From Microbacterium album (lineage in GTDB: Bacteria > Actinomycetota > Actinomycetes > Actinomycetales > Microbacteriaceae), in assembly GCF_014643695.1 (NCBI RefSeq), contig NZ_BMJY01000003.1, positions 1 to 64,000 on the forward strand: 64,000 nucleotides of DNA, in the 5' to 3' direction. This document shows positions 7,481 through 18,890 of this stretch, in pieces; the first letter of the stretch is position 1, and each line of letters starts with the position of its first letter. Under the pieces are notes generated by a model, which worked only from the letters and a program-made list of their open reading frames with translations, was not told where the DNA came from and made no database searches. The position numbers and the translations under genes are program-made.

Positions 7481-8542
7481 GTGTCCCAGACCCTCGCCGC
7501 ACCACAGACCGCGCGGCTTCCCTTCGCTCCTCGCGGGCCCCTCAGCACGGCCGTCCTGCTGCACCTCACGGGCACCGGCGGCGAAGACGGCGGCAACGGG
7601 GCACACCACGGCGAGCTCGCCCGGCGAGCGGTGGCGGAGGCGCCCGATGTCATCCGAGACGAGGATGTGCAGCTCGCGCTGTTCACGCTGTACGCGTCGG
7701 CGTACGGTTCGATCGACGGCCTCGACCCGGCACTCGAATGGGACCCGGGGCTCGTTGCGACGCGCCGCACGCTCGAGGAGCGATTCGAACGCGACCTGCG
7801 CCGGGCCGTGCCCATGCCCGAGCTGCCGGAACCCACCGCCGATGCCGTGTCCCGCGCGCTGTTCGCCCTCACCGGCGCCGACTCCGGGCCCAGCGTCTCG
7901 CGCTACCTCGCGAAGAAGGCCACCCTCGACCAGGCGCGGGAGTTCCTCGTGCAGCGCTCGGTGTACACGCTCCGCGAGGCGGACCCGCACTCTTGGGCGA
8001 TCCCACGCCTCCACGGGCGAGCCAAGGCGGCCCTCGTCGAGATCCAGGCGGACGAGTACGGCGGCGGTCAGCCGGACCGCGTGCACGCCGAGATCTTCGC
8101 CGCCACGCTGCGCGGCGCCGGATTGGACGACACCTACGGCGCCTACATCGACGACGTTCCGGCGATCACGCTCGCGGCGCACAACATGATGTCGATGTTC
8201 GGGCTGAATCGCCGCCTCGTCGGCGCCATCGTGGGACATCTGGCCGCGTTCGAGATGACGTCGTCGATCCCGAACCGGATGTACGGCGACGGCCTACGGC
8301 GGCTCGGCTTCGGCGAGGATGTCACGGACTATTTCGACGAGCACGTCGAGGCGGATGCCGTGCACGAGCAGATCGCCGGCCGCGACCTCGCCGGATCGCT
8401 TGCGGAGGACCGACCCGACCTGCTGCCCGACATCATGTTCGGCGCCGCGGCCTGCCTGACCGTCGACGGCTGGGTGGGGACGCACCTGCTCGATGCCTGG
8501 ACGAGCGGGAAGACCTCCCTGCGGAAGGCCCACGATGACTGA
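7481..8542 (+). CDS. Iron-containing redox enzyme family protein (haem-oxygenase-like fold)
   Basis: A 353-aa protein. The GTG at 7481 is preceded by GGAG with 7-nt spacing; the open frame extends much further upstream, but that part is a shadow of the regulator gene. The family signature is recognised from the C-terminal helical region: EIQADEYGGGQ..RVHAEIFAATL, then AHNMMSMFGLNRRLVGAIVGHLAAFEMTSSIPNRMYGDGL in segments, and HVEADAVHEQIA. The conserved Glu/His residues would bind a di-iron or haem-like centre. Members of this fold include CADD-like and TenA-like oxygenases; the substrate here cannot be read. It overlaps the next gene (ATGACTGA) and so is translated with a CDGSH iron-sulfur protein, which supports an iron redox role. 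Confidence 0.75.
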   Translation: MSQTLAAPQTARLPFAPRGPLSTAVLLHLTGTGGEDGGNGAHHGELARRAVAEAPDVIRDEDVQLALFTLYASAYGSIDGLDPALEWDPGLVATRRTLEERFERDLRRAVPMPELPEPTADAVSRALFALTGADSGPSVSRYLAKKATLDQAREFLVQRSVYTLREADPHSWAIPRLHGRAKAALVEIQADEYGGGQPDRVHAEIFAATLRGAGLDDTYGAYIDDVPAITLAAHNMMSMFGLNRRLVGAIVGHLAAFEMTSSIPNRMYGDGLRRLGFGEDVTDYFDEHVEADAVHEQIAGRDLAGSLAEDRPDLLPDIMFGAAACLTVDGWVGTHLLDAWTSGKTSLRKAHDD

Positions 8543-8735
8543 GCAGCGCCCCACGATCACCGCGTACCCGGACGGGCCGCTGCTGCTGCGCGGAGAGGTC
8601 GAGCTGCGCAGCGCCGACGGCGAGCCGATCCCGCGCCACCGCCGCACCGTGGCCCTGTGCCGGTGCGGGCTGTCGACGATCAAGCCCTTCTGCGACGGCA
8701 CGCACAAGGCGGCAGGGTTCCGCACGGATGACTGA
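8535..8735 (+). CDS. CDGSH iron-sulfur domain protein
   Basis: A 66-aa protein. The ATG at 8535 lies inside the end of the preceding gene (8-nt overlap), and an in-frame ATG-less extension upstream is ignored. The CDGSH cluster motif is complete: CRCGLSTIKPFCDGTH, giving three Cys and one His ligand for a redox-active [2Fe-2S] centre. No membrane anchor is present, unlike mitoNEET, so it is cytoplasmic. The tight coupling with the iron-containing redox enzyme suggests that it passes electrons to or from that enzyme. That role is inferred. Confidence 0.9.
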   Translation: MTEQRPTITAYPDGPLLLRGEVELRSADGEPIPRHRRTVALCRCGLSTIKPFCDGTHKAAGFRTDD

Positions 8736-9753
8736 CGGGCGCCTGCCGTCCATGCGTCCACCGGCGATGCGGGCGGCCGCCCGCCCTGCCGGAATAGCGG
8801 CCGAGTACGTCCTGCCGCTGCGCTGGGGATCGGACGAGGGGCTGGCCGAGTTGACCGCCTATCTGGGGCGGCTGCGCGAGTGGGTCGACGTCACCGTCGT
8901 CGACGGGTCCGACGCCCCGCGTTTCGCGGCGCACGCCCGCGCGTGGCGGGGACTCGTGCGGCATGTGCCGGTCGCCGTCACGGAGGGCGCGAACGGCAAG
9001 GTGCGCGGTGTCCTCACCGGTATCGGAATCGCGCGCCACGAGGCGATCGTCATCGCCGACGACGACGTGCGCTACGAGTACGAGTCGCTGAGCGCCGTCG
9101 TGGAGCAGTTGCGCACCGCCGACCTCGTCAAACCGCAGAACCACTTCGTCCCCCTCCCCTGGCACGCACGCTGGGACACCGCGCGCACGCTGCTCAACCG
9201 GGGACTGTCCGCCGACTACCCCGGCACCTACGCGGTGCGACGGTCGACCATCACGGCGACGGGCGGTTACGACGCGGACGTACTGTTCGAGAATCTCGAG
9301 CTCGAACGCACCGTGCGCGCCGCCGGGGGCCGCGTGTGCACCAGGTCCGACATCCTCGTGGCCCGGCGGCCCCCGTCGGCTCGCCATTTCCTCTCTCAGC
9401 GGGTCCGGCAGGCGTACGACAGCTGGGCGCAGCCCTGGCGGCTCGCGCTGGAGGCCTCGATCCTGCCCGTCGCCGTGTGCCTCCGGCGGCGGCCCGCGGC
9501 GCTGTTCGCCGTGGTGGCGGTACTCTTGGCCGTCGCCGAGCGGGGACGCCGCCGGCACGGCGGGCGGACCGTCTTCCCCGCCTCGAGCCTCCTGTGGGTC
9601 CCGGTATGGCTGGCCGAGCGCGGCCTCGCGACGTGGGTGGCGATCCTGCTACGCCTCCGCGGCGGCGTGCGTTACAACGGCCGACGCCTCGCGCGCGCTG
9701 CGCACTCCGCCCGCGCCATCCGGCGGCGGCTCCGGGCCGACCACCCCGGGTGA
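8728..9753 (+). CDS. Family 2 glycosyltransferase-like membrane protein
   Basis: A 341-aa protein whose ATG overlaps the CDGSH stop (ATGACTGA). The N-terminal half is a GT-A fold: VDVTVVDGSD near residue 57, IVIADDDVRYEY with the metal-binding DDD at 111-113, and PGTYAVRR..ITATGGYDADVLFENLELE as the acceptor/catalytic region. The C-terminal part contains one or two hydrophobic segments (about residues 245-260 and 275-300) between Arg-rich stretches, so it probably acts at the inner face of the membrane. Donor and acceptor sugars cannot be told. Its coupling to two iron-redox proteins is unexpected for a cell-envelope enzyme. Confidence 0.75.
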   Translation: MTDGRLPSMRPPAMRAAARPAGIAAEYVLPLRWGSDEGLAELTAYLGRLREWVDVTVVDGSDAPRFAAHARAWRGLVRHVPVAVTEGANGKVRGVLTGIGIARHEAIVIADDDVRYEYESLSAVVEQLRTADLVKPQNHFVPLPWHARWDTARTLLNRGLSADYPGTYAVRRSTITATGGYDADVLFENLELERTVRAAGGRVCTRSDILVARRPPSARHFLSQRVRQAYDSWAQPWRLALEASILPVAVCLRRRPAALFAVVAVLLAVAERGRRRHGGRTVFPASSLLWVPVWLAERGLATWVAILLRLRGGVRYNGRRLARAAHSARAIRRRLRADHPG

Positions 9754-9913
9754 GTCGCCGGCTGCGGGGAGCGACCGACAGATTCTGTACGCTGTTGCAG
9801 ACTCACTGGCGGCCCGTCGACGAGCTCAAGCCGTGCGGCATCGGGATCATCCCACACGCCGTACTCGGCCCGGGGTCCTCTGGTGTCGGTCAGTCGGTGC
9901 AGAGGGCGACGGG

Positions 9914-10738
9914 ATGAGCGTGGACGAGATGGGAAGCGGCGAACAGGCAGCAGCCGACGCGCGCGATCGAATCGCGCGGCGGGCCGATGACGCCGAGCCC
10001 CGGCTGCCGGCCAGGCCGTGGACGGGTGCCGCGGGCATCCAGCCACTCGCCCTGGCCGGCACGATCGCGGCGATCTTCGCGTCCATGTTCCTCACCGCGG
10101 CCCTGCCGCGGCCGGCGCAGGTCGCCATCGTCATCGGTCTGATCGGGCTCGGCGTGGCGGTGTTCTTCGCCGTGCGGGCGCGCTGGGGCAGGGAGGCGCT
10201 GCACCGGCGTGTCGCCGCGGCACGCGAGGCCTGGTGCAGGCGACACGGCTGGCGGTTCGAGGGCGACGGCGATCCCGATCCCTTCGAGATCGGGATCGCG
10301 CTGCCGCGCGGTTGGCGGGTGCTCGGCGCGCGCGGCCGGATGCGCGGCCCGCTCGCGGGCGGAGCCGAGGGCCGGGTCGAGACCTGGGCCCTACGGGCGC
10401 TTCCCGGCTCCACGCGTGGCGAGAACGGTCGCGAGATCGTCGTGGTGCCCGCGCGCGCCAGCGGCCTGCCGGGCCGTGGGTGTTTCGCCGTCCAGGGCGG
10501 CGTGCCGACGATCGATCCGCTCCTCGTCGCCCCACCGTGGACCGACGGGCGCGAAACGGCCGAGCCCGGCTGGGCCGAGGAGGTGCGCGGGGCGGTTGCC
10601 GCGCATCGCGACATGGCGTTCACGGCGATCGTCGCGCACGACCGGGTGGTGATCTTCGCCCTCGACGATCCGCGCCTCCCGACGGCGATGGCACGCCTCG
10701 TGCTCGCCCGCACGGTGGCCGAGATCGTCTCGCGCTGA
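9914..10738 (+). CDS. Conserved hypothetical membrane protein
   Basis: A 274-aa protein of unknown function. The start is the ATG at 9914, preceded by GGGCGACGGG; the frame is open upstream but without a better start. An acidic N-terminus of about 40 residues precedes two adjacent TM segments (about residues 46-68 and 73-91), followed by a basic cytoplasmic segment and a soluble domain of about 180 residues with no motif I recognise. The EAWCRRHGW segment after TM2 and the WALRALPGSTRG region are compatible with a small membrane-anchored domain. It is monocistronic and stands between the glycosyltransferase cassette and a lipoprotein gene. Confidence 0.65.
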   Translation: MSVDEMGSGEQAAADARDRIARRADDAEPRLPARPWTGAAGIQPLALAGTIAAIFASMFLTAALPRPAQVAIVIGLIGLGVAVFFAVRARWGREALHRRVAAAREAWCRRHGWRFEGDGDPDPFEIGIALPRGWRVLGARGRMRGPLAGGAEGRVETWALRALPGSTRGENGREIVVVPARASGLPGRGCFAVQGGVPTIDPLLVAPPWTDGRETAEPGWAEEVRGAVAAHRDMAFTAIVAHDRVVIFALDDPRLPTAMARLVLARTVAEIVSR

Positions 10739-10977
10739 CACGGCCGGTCCTTCGCGAGCCGCTTACGAGCGAGGGCGTCGTCCTCGGGGCTGATTCCAGT
10801 TCGAGCCGGGAGTCAGCTGCCGACGCAAATCGCTGGCAAGGGATGCCCTCTACTCAACCGGCATGACCTGCCCGATCGGTGCGTAGCGGTTATGCCGCTT
10901 ACGCAGGGCCCCGACGTCGCCGAATACACTGGCAGCACCAGCGACTCCCGGGCAGCCGCCCCGACGTGAGGACCACC

Positions 10978-11550
10978 ATGCGCCGACCCGTTTCCCTCAT
11001 CCTGCTGGCGACCGGGCTGCTCGGTGGGCTGCTGCTCGCCGGATGCGCGAGCGTTTCGGCCGAGCCCGCGGATGAGGCACCGACGGCGGAACCCAGCCCG
11101 ACGGCCAGCACCCCGGCCGCCGACGAGTCGAAAGAGGATCCGTGCGCGGTTGACCCCGCCGAGATCGAGCCCTCGGGCCTCCCCCACCGCGAGGAGGTGT
11201 CTTTGCCCGAGTGGTGGGACGAGCCGTTCCCGCTGCCCGAGTGCGGCGCCCTCGTGCTCGCGGAGCAGAGCGGCAAGGACATCGATCTGGAATACGAGTA
11301 CGCGACCACCGAGGCCGCGCTCGCCGACGCGGAGGCGCTGCTACCCGAGCTCGAGGCTGCCGGGTTCACGACGCTCGAGGCCAGGGACGAGGAGGACGCG
11401 CGGTACTGGTTCTTCCAGTACGAGGAGACTCCGGGCGAATGGGCCGGGATCGATATCGACATCCGCGTCTTGAAAGAGACGAACCACCTGATCGGTTCGG
11501 ATCGCTGGCCCTACCCGTACCTGGAGATCAGCTACTACGACTACCGCTGA
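10978..11550 (+). CDS. Lipoprotein of unknown function
   Basis: A 190-aa protein. The ATG at 10978 follows GAGGACCACC. The signal peptide RRPVSLILLATGLLGGLLL ends in the lipobox LLAGC, so Cys22 should be lipidated and the protein anchored outside the membrane. A Pro/Thr/Glu-rich linker (about residues 25-50) leads to an acidic domain rich in Glu, Tyr and Trp, ending in DRWPYPYLEISYYDYR. This part is strongly acidic and may bind cations or a basic partner. No family is recognised. A weak -10 (TACACT) occurs about 50 nt upstream. The 239 nt before it hold no other feature I can support. Confidence 0.75.
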   Translation: MRRPVSLILLATGLLGGLLLAGCASVSAEPADEAPTAEPSPTASTPAADESKEDPCAVDPAEIEPSGLPHREEVSLPEWWDEPFPLPECGALVLAEQSGKDIDLEYEYATTEAALADAEALLPELEAAGFTTLEARDEEDARYWFFQYEETPGEWAGIDIDIRVLKETNHLIGSDRWPYPYLEISYYDYR

Positions 11551-11649
11551 TCTTCTGCCGGGGTCTTTCCCACGCAACCGCCGGCGTCGTGCCGCGAGCC
11601 GGCCGATGTCCTAACTGTCGTCAGAGACACATGTCCCGACTCATCACAC

Positions 11650-11725
11650 TGGTGGACCTGAGGGGACTCGAACCCCTGACCCCCTGCATGCCATGCAGGT
11701 GCGCTACCAGCTGCGCCACAGGCCC
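11650..11725 (-). tRNA. tRNA-Ala (anticodon GGC)
   Basis: The minus strand reads GGGCCTGTGGCGCAGCTGG at the 5' end. A 7-bp acceptor stem pairs with CAGGTCC, allowing one G-U. The anticodon stem-loop is CCTGC-ATGGCAT-GCAGG with anticodon GGC, and the T arm is GGGGTTCGAGTCCCC. The 3' CCA is encoded (complement of 11650-11652). It lies just downstream of rsfS on the same strand. Confidence 0.95.
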
Positions 11726-11797
11726 AGATGTCACCCGGTAGAAGCCCCGGGCAACTCACACAGCTTACTACAGGACGACCGAGTCCGGAAAATCTGG

Positions 11798-12175
11798 TCA
11801 GTCCTCCGGGCGCGTCGTCGAGACCTCGACGGGGACGACGGGGCAGTCCTTCCAGAGGCGCTCGAGGGCGTAGAAGGAGCGCTCCTCCTGGTGGAAGACG
11901 TGCACGACGAGGTCGCCGAAGTCGAGCAGCACCCATCGCGATTCGGCGCGGCCCTCGCGGCGCAGGCGCTTGTGTCCCGCCTCGTGCAGGCGGTCCTCGA
12001 TCTCGTCGGCGATCGCGGCGACGTTGCGCTCGCTGCGGCCCGTGACGAGCAGGAAGACGTCGACGAGCGGGAGCGGCTCCGACACGTCGAGCGCGACGAG
12101 GTCCTCACCGCCCTTGGCGTCCGCCGCCTCGGCGGCGATCTTCAGCATGGCGAGCGATTCGGCCGAGGCCATCAC
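11798..12175 (-). CDS. rsfS: Ribosome silencing factor RsfS/Iojap
   Basis: A 125-aa protein. RsfS binds ribosomal protein L14 and blocks subunit joining in stationary phase. The family core is plain: KGGEDLVALDVSEPLPLVD, FLLVTGRSERNVAAIADEIEDRL and WVLLDFGDLVVHVFH, followed by the ERSFYALERLWKDCP tail. Start choice is between the GTG at 12175 and the ATG at 12172; both overlap the stop of the upstream gene (GTGATG), so translation is coupled. It follows nadD with one gene between, the usual actinobacterial order. A tRNA-Ala gene follows. Confidence 0.95.
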   Translation of the reverse strand: MMASAESLAMLKIAAEAADAKGGEDLVALDVSEPLPLVDVFLLVTGRSERNVAAIADEIEDRLHEAGHKRLRREGRAESRWVLLDFGDLVVHVFHQEERSFYALERLWKDCPVVPVEVSTTRPED

Positions 12176-13479
12176 AGCACTCCCGTCGTGAAGGCGACGA
12201 TCACGACGCCGATGAGCGCGACACCGAGCGCAGCCGCGGTGATGCCGAGGATGAGCGTCAGCTTCTGGTTCTTCTCCGGCGCCGGAGGGCGGATGACCTC
12301 GGACGGGCTCTTCGACGTGCTGACTGCCGCGCTGGCCGCGATCGGCGTCGGCGAGGAGGACAGCGGCAGCTCGCGGTCGATGAGCACGGCGTCGACGTCC
12401 TTGCCGTCCGTGGCCCCCTCGACGTGGCCGCGCGATCCGAAGCCGTCGGGCAGCGTGTGGGAGCTGGTGAGCAGGAGCTCACCGGTCGCCGTGATCGGTG
12501 CGCTGAGCGGAATCGGACCCGGGTCCTGCGTGAGGACGAGGGTGCTCCCGGCCGCCGCGGAGCCGCTCGAGTCCGAGGACTGCGACAGGATGTCCTCGAA
12601 CGACCCGGGTGCCGAGCCGGCGCGCTTGTCGGCGTCGAACAGCGCGGAGCCGAACCCGGGGTCCACGACCGGGCGGTCGGGAAGATCGGCCGCCTTCTCC
12701 TGGACCGCGTCCTCGGCGACGTCCGCGACCTCCGCCACGAAGACGGTCTGCACCGGGGCCTCCGCGTGCTTGTCCTCGGCCGCAGGAACGGCGTCGTCCT
12801 GTGCATCGGTCGCGGCGGGCACGGTGGGCTCGGCGACGAGCTCGTCCGGCGCAGCGCCGGTCGTGCCGTCCCGCGATGGGGCCGGCTCATCCACCACCTC
12901 GTACACCACCGAGGTCTCGCTCTCGGCGACACGCTCAGCCTTGACGGCCCTGTCCGCGGCGGCCCTGTCCGCGGCGAGGCTGTCCTCGGCGCGCTCGCGG
13001 GGCGGGATGCCGGTGGCGACGCCCGCGTCCGAGCCGGCGTCCCCGGCCGCCGGGAGCGGCTGCTCGCCGGTCAGGCCGGCGCCGCGGCGTTCCCGTTCCC
13101 GCACCTGGCGCCGGGTCAGCGGCCGCCCGCCGAACTCCTGCGGAAGCTCGGACGCCTTCGGCGGCGCCTGCGGGGCCGACGACTCCTGAGCGGCGGCCTC
13201 CAGCGCGGCGGCCTCGGCGGCCGGCGCCGCTTCGCGACCGTCCGCCTCGGAGGCGGCGGGAGAAGGCTCGTCGCGCGCGTCGGCGGGCGCCGTCTCGCGG
13301 ACGGCCGGCGGGGCCTGCTCCTCGGGAGTCGCGGAGGGTTCCTCAGGCGCGGGGACGTGGGCGGCGGCGCCCGCGGCTGTGACATCCGCCGGCGTGATGA
13401 CGGGGTTCTGCCCCGTCATGCGCATCTCGCGCAGCTGGCGGCGGGTGAGCGGCTGCGAAGGCTTGTCCGGTGTGCTCAT
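12172..13479 (-). CDS. Low-complexity membrane-anchored protein with LTRRQxRE motifs
   Basis: A 435-aa protein of unknown function. Two similar basic motifs, [10 protein letters not shown] near the N-terminus and [13 protein letters not shown] near residue 120, flank a long Ala/Pro/Glu-rich disordered stretch. More acidic low-complexity sequence follows. The only ordered element is a C-terminal TM segment (about residues 408-430) with a short tail, so the protein is probably tail-anchored with a cytoplasmic disordered body. The start overlaps the nadD stop (ATGA) and the stop overlaps rsfS, so all three are co-translated. It appears typical of this cluster in Microbacteriaceae; a scaffold or regulatory role is speculation. 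Confidence 0.75.
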   Translation of the reverse strand: MSTPDKPSQPLTRRQLREMRMTGQNPVITPADVTAAGAAAHVPAPEEPSATPEEQAPPAVRETAPADARDEPSPAASEADGREAAPAAEAAALEAAAQESSAPQAPPKASELPQEFGGRPLTRRQVRERERRGAGLTGEQPLPAAGDAGSDAGVATGIPPRERAEDSLAADRAAADRAVKAERVAESETSVVYEVVDEPAPSRDGTTGAAPDELVAEPTVPAATDAQDDAVPAAEDKHAEAPVQTVFVAEVADVAEDAVQEKAADLPDRPVVDPGFGSALFDADKRAGSAPGSFEDILSQSSDSSGSAAAGSTLVLTQDPGPIPLSAPITATGELLLTSSHTLPDGFGSRGHVEGATDGKDVDAVLIDRELPLSSSPTPIAASAAVSTSKSPSEVIRPPAPEKNQKLTLILGITAAALGVALIGVVIVAFTTGVL

Positions 13480-14075
13480 GCCTTGCTCCGATACAGGTGA
13501 TGCTTCGCGATGTACTGCACGACACCGTCCGGAACCAGATACCAGACGGGGAACCCGCGGCGCACGCGGTCACGGCAATCGGTCGACGAGATGGCCAGTG
13601 CCGGGATCTCCAGCTGGCTGACGCCGCGCACCGGCAGCCCCTCGACGTCGAGCACGTGACCGGGTCGGGATACCGCGACGAAATGCGCCAGATCCCACAG
13701 CTCATCGTGGTCTCTCCAGCTGAGAATCTGCGCCACGGCGTCAGCGCCCGAGATGAAGAACAGCTCCGCGTCCGGCCGCTGCGCACGAAGGTCGCGCAGC
13801 GTGTCGACCGTGTAGGTGGGGCCGTCGCGATCGATGTCGACCCTGCTCACCGTGAACTGGGGGTTCGAGGCGGTCGCGATGACCGTCATCTCATACCGCT
13901 GCTCGGCGGGCGAGACCTGTTCCTTCTGCCAGGGGCGGCCCGTCGGGACGAACACGACCTCGTCGAGGCCGAACGACTGCGCTACCTCGCTCGCCGCGAC
14001 GAGGTGTCCGTGGTGGATGGGATCGAACGTCCCACCCATCACGCCGATCCGCAGTGGTCCCGACTGCACCGTCAC
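13476..14075 (-). CDS. nadD: Nicotinate-nucleotide adenylyltransferase
   Basis: A 199-aa enzyme that joins nicotinate mononucleotide to AMP from ATP, making deamido-NAD in NAD synthesis. The nucleotidyltransferase signature is [15 protein letters not shown] (residues 11-25), and the C-terminal [13 protein letters not shown] is the ISSTxxR motif that contacts ATP phosphates. Length matches the family. It overlaps the next gene by 4 nt and lies in the proA-nadD-rsfS order common to actinobacteria. Confidence 0.97.
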   Translation of the reverse strand: MTVQSGPLRIGVMGGTFDPIHHGHLVAASEVAQSFGLDEVVFVPTGRPWQKEQVSPAEQRYEMTVIATASNPQFTVSRVDIDRDGPTYTVDTLRDLRAQRPDAELFFISGADAVAQILSWRDHDELWDLAHFVAVSRPGHVLDVEGLPVRGVSQLEIPALAISSTDCRDRVRRGFPVWYLVPDGVVQYIAKHHLYRSKA

Positions 14076-14083
14076 GGGGCGAC

Positions 14084-14287
14084 CTAGTGGCCGTGACCCG
14101 TCTCGTGCTCGACGTGCGCTTCGACCTTGTGCGCGTGCCGGTTCGACACGTTGCGGTAGGACGCCGTCACAGCGGCGAGGACGCCGAAGATGACCAGCGC
14201 GACGATGCCGAACGGCAGCGTCTCCAGCATGACGTTGCCGTGGTGGTCGGTCTCAGCGGCGGTGACCGCAAGCGCGGCAAGGTGCAT
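14084..14287 (-). CDS. Small single-span membrane protein, His-rich tail
   Basis: A 67-aa protein. A short N-terminus with TDHHGN precedes one TM (about residues 24-43), then [25 protein letters not shown]. The five His in the last 17 residues could bind a metal, but this is only compositional. It is placed 8 nt before nadD and 48 nt after proA, on the same strand, so it is probably part of the operon. No family is assigned; its position suggests a small gene conserved with nadD in Microbacteriaceae. Confidence 0.7.
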   Translation of the reverse strand: MHLAALAVTAAETDHHGNVMLETLPFGIVALVIFGVLAAVTASYRNVSNRHAHKVEAHVEHETGHGH

Positions 14288-14335
14288 AGAAGCTCCGTTC
14301 GGGTTGAGGCGGACGTGCGTCGTCCAGCTTATCGT

Positions 14336-15609
14336 TCAGGGGCGCACCTGACCGGCGCCACGTCCGAGCCACTTGGTGCTCGTCAGTTCCGGCAGCCCCA
14401 TGGGGCCGCGCGCGTGCAGCTTCTGCGTCGAGATGCCGACCTCGGCTCCGAAGCCGAACTCGCCCCCGTCCGTGAAGCGGGTCGAAGCGTTGGCGAGGAC
14501 CACGGCCGAGTCGACCTCGGCCAGGAAGCGCTCCGCGTTGCGCACGTCGGTCGTGACGATCGACTCGGTGTGGCCGGTCGAGTAACGACGGATGTGATCG
14601 AGCGCGTCGTCGAGGGTGTCCACCACGCGCATCGCGATGTCCAGGCTCAGGTACTCGGTCGCCCAGTCGTCCTCGGTGGCGGGAACCACGCCCGGCGCGA
14701 GCGACGACACGGCCTCGTCGCCGTGCACGGTGACGCCCTCGCCCTGCAGCGCGGCGACGACCGGCGGGACGAGCCGCTCGGCGGCGGCCCTCAGGACCAG
14801 CACCGTCTCGGCCGCGTTGCAGACGCTCGGGCGCTGCACCTTCGCGTTGACGACGATCTCGCGCGCCCAGTCCTCCGGCGCCGACTCGTCGAGCACGACA
14901 TGGACGTTCCCCGCGCCCGTCTCGATGACCGGCACGATGGACTCCGTCACGACCGTCTCGATGAGACCGGCGCTGCCGCGCGGCACGAGCACATCGATGA
15001 AGCCCCGTCCCTGCATGAGCGCTCGGGCCCCGTCGCGTCCGAAGGCATCCACCGACTGGATCGCCTCGGGCGAGATCCCCTGCCGCTCGAGCGCGTCCCG
15101 CATGACCGCCACGAGCACGGTGTTGGACGCCAGGGCCGCGCTGCCGCCGCGCAGGACCACGGCGTTGCCGGAGCGGAGGGCGAGCGCGGCGATGTCGACC
15201 GTGACGTTGGGGCGCGCCTCGTAGATCGCGCCGACCACGCCGAACGGGACGCGCACCTGCTCCAGGTTGACGCCGTTGGGCATGCGGTGGCCGCGCACGA
15301 CCTCCCCCACGGGGTCGGGCAGCGCCGCGATCGCGCGCACGGCGTCGGCGAGCCCCGCGATACGCGGAGCGTCGAGCCGTAGGCGATCGAGGAGGCTGCG
15401 GCCGATGCCGTCACGCTCCCCGCGTGCCAGGTCGTCGGCGTTCGCGGCGATGATGTCGTCCGCGTTCGCGACGAGCGCGTCGGCGATCGCGCCGAGCGCG
15501 GCAGCCTTCTCCGCGCTCGTGAGACGGGCGGTGATCCGGGCGGCGTCCTTCGCGAGACGCAGGCGGTCGGCGGGCGTGTCCACCGCGACCCGGGGATCCT
15601 GGACGATGC

Positions 15610-15613
<4 letters not shown>
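14336..15613 (-). CDS. proA: Gamma-glutamyl phosphate reductase
   Basis: A 425-aa enzyme, second step of proline synthesis: gamma-glutamyl phosphate is reduced with NADPH to glutamate semialdehyde. The catalytic Cys is at about residue 265 in QRPSVCNAAET. The aldehyde-dehydrogenase-type nucleotide region VPFGVVGAIYEARPNVT and the C-terminal FTDGGEFGFGAEVGISTQKLHARGP segments are characteristic. The ATG at 15613 overlaps the proB stop (ATGA), so the two enzymes of the pathway are co-translated. Confidence 0.97.
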
Positions 15614-17981
<2,368 letters not shown>

Positions 17982-18010
17982 TCATGAGGATACGACCGCC
18001 GAAAAAGACA

Positions 18011-18041
18011 GGACGGGGCAGGCTCGAAGCCCGCCCCGTCC
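18011..18041 (-). terminator. Intrinsic terminator after rpmA
   Basis: Stem 18011-18023 pairs with 18029-18041 (13 bp, one mismatch) around a TTCGA-type loop. On the minus strand it is followed directly by TGTCTTTTT, a U-tract. It separates rplU-rpmA from obg, so obg probably relies on read-through or its own promoter. Confidence 0.8.
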
Positions 18042-18067
18042 GAAGTGGATGTCCGCGCTGTGACGAA

Positions 18068-18322
18068 TTACTCGCCCGCGACGATGTTGACGACCTTGCG
18101 GCCGCCCTTCGTGCCGAACTGGACCGCGCCCGCGGCCAGGGCGAACAGCGTGTCGTCGCCACCGCGGCCGACGTTCGCGCCCGGGTGGAAGTGCGTGCCG
18201 CGCTGGCGGACGAGGATCTCGCCGGCGTTGACGACCTGGCCGCCGAAGCGCTTCACGCCCAGTCGCTGGGCGTTGGAGTCGCGGCCGTTCCGCGTGGAGC
18301 TTGCGCCCTTCTTGTGTGCCAT
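18068..18322 (-). CDS. rpmA: 50S ribosomal protein L27
   Basis: An 84-aa protein of the large subunit whose N-terminal tail reaches the peptidyl-transferase centre. The start [20 protein letters not shown] and the [14 protein letters not shown] core are diagnostic. It has no cleaved Firmicutes-type leader. It lies 47 nt after rplU in the usual pair. Confidence 0.98.
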   Translation of the reverse strand: MAHKKGASSTRNGRDSNAQRLGVKRFGGQVVNAGEILVRQRGTHFHPGANVGRGGDDTLFALAAGAVQFGTKGGRKVVNIVAGE

Positions 18323-18369
18323 TGCTAGCCCTTACTCTCTCGAAGTTCCGTCTGGAGTGCCGTCGGGAC

Positions 18370-18678
18370 TTACTTGATGCCGGTGACCTTGACGCGCGTG
18401 AGCTCCTGACGGTGGCCCTGGCGCTTCTTGTAGCCGGTCTTGTTCTTGAACTTCTGGATGACGATCTTCGGGCCGCGCAGGTTGCCGAGGACCTCGGCCG
18501 TCACCTTGACCGCGGCCAGCTTGTCGGCGTCCGTCGTCACGCTGTCGCCGTCGACGAAGAGCACGGCGGGCAGCTCGATCGTCTCGCCCGCGGCAGCCTG
18601 CACACGGTCGAGCTGAACGATGGTGCCGACCTCGACCTTCTCCTGCCGGCCACCGGCGCGCACAACTGCGTAAACCAC
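18370..18678 (-). CDS. rplU: 50S ribosomal protein L21
   Basis: A 102-aa protein of the large subunit that binds 23S rRNA. The N-terminal [17 protein letters not shown] and C-terminal [16 protein letters not shown] segments are diagnostic. The start is GTG at 18678 with only a weak AGGTG upstream. A leader of about 145 nt separates it from the candidate promoter and includes the hairpin GAAGCCGGCAGGCTTC (18699-18714). An autoregulatory leader is possible but not shown. Confidence 0.97.
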   Translation of the reverse strand: MVYAVVRAGGRQEKVEVGTIVQLDRVQAAAGETIELPAVLFVDGDSVTTDADKLAAVKVTAEVLGNLRGPKIVIQKFKNKTGYKKRQGHRQELTRVKVTGIK

Positions 18679-18825
18679 TTCACACCTGTTTCATTGGGGA
18701 AGCCTGCCGGCTTCCGAATCTCACGGGAAGACTTCGCTTGCTCTCGCTGGCAGCGAGGGGCGTCTGCAAGACTTTCGTCGCGCCGCCGTCGTCAGCGCGC
18801 GACACAGGGGACGCACCAAAGGAAT

Positions 18826-18855
18826 ACTCTACCCGATCCTGGCCCGATCCGGCAA
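18826..18855 (-). promoter_or_regulatory. Candidate promoter of rplU-rpmA
   Basis: On the minus strand TTGCCG (complement of 18850-18855) lies 18 nt before TAGAGT (complement of 18826-18831), a plausible -35/-10 pair for a housekeeping sigma. Transcription from it would give a long 5' leader before the L21 start at 18678. Confidence 0.45.
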
Positions 18856-18878
18856 AGCGGTCCCTCTCGGCGCGTCGT

Positions 18879-18884
18879 TAGGAT
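18879..18884 (+). promoter_or_regulatory. -10 element TAGGAT; probable leaderless start of the DUF4031 gene
   Basis: TAGGAT ends 6 nt before the ATG at 18891, leaving no room for a ribosome binding site. The transcript would start at the A of the start codon. Confidence 0.5.
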
Positions 18885-18890
18885 CGTGGG

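Noticed and set aside
9754..9913. Small RNA or riboswitch between the glycosyltransferase and 9914-10738
   Set aside because: A weak -10-like TACGCT and ordinary spacer only; no conserved structure.
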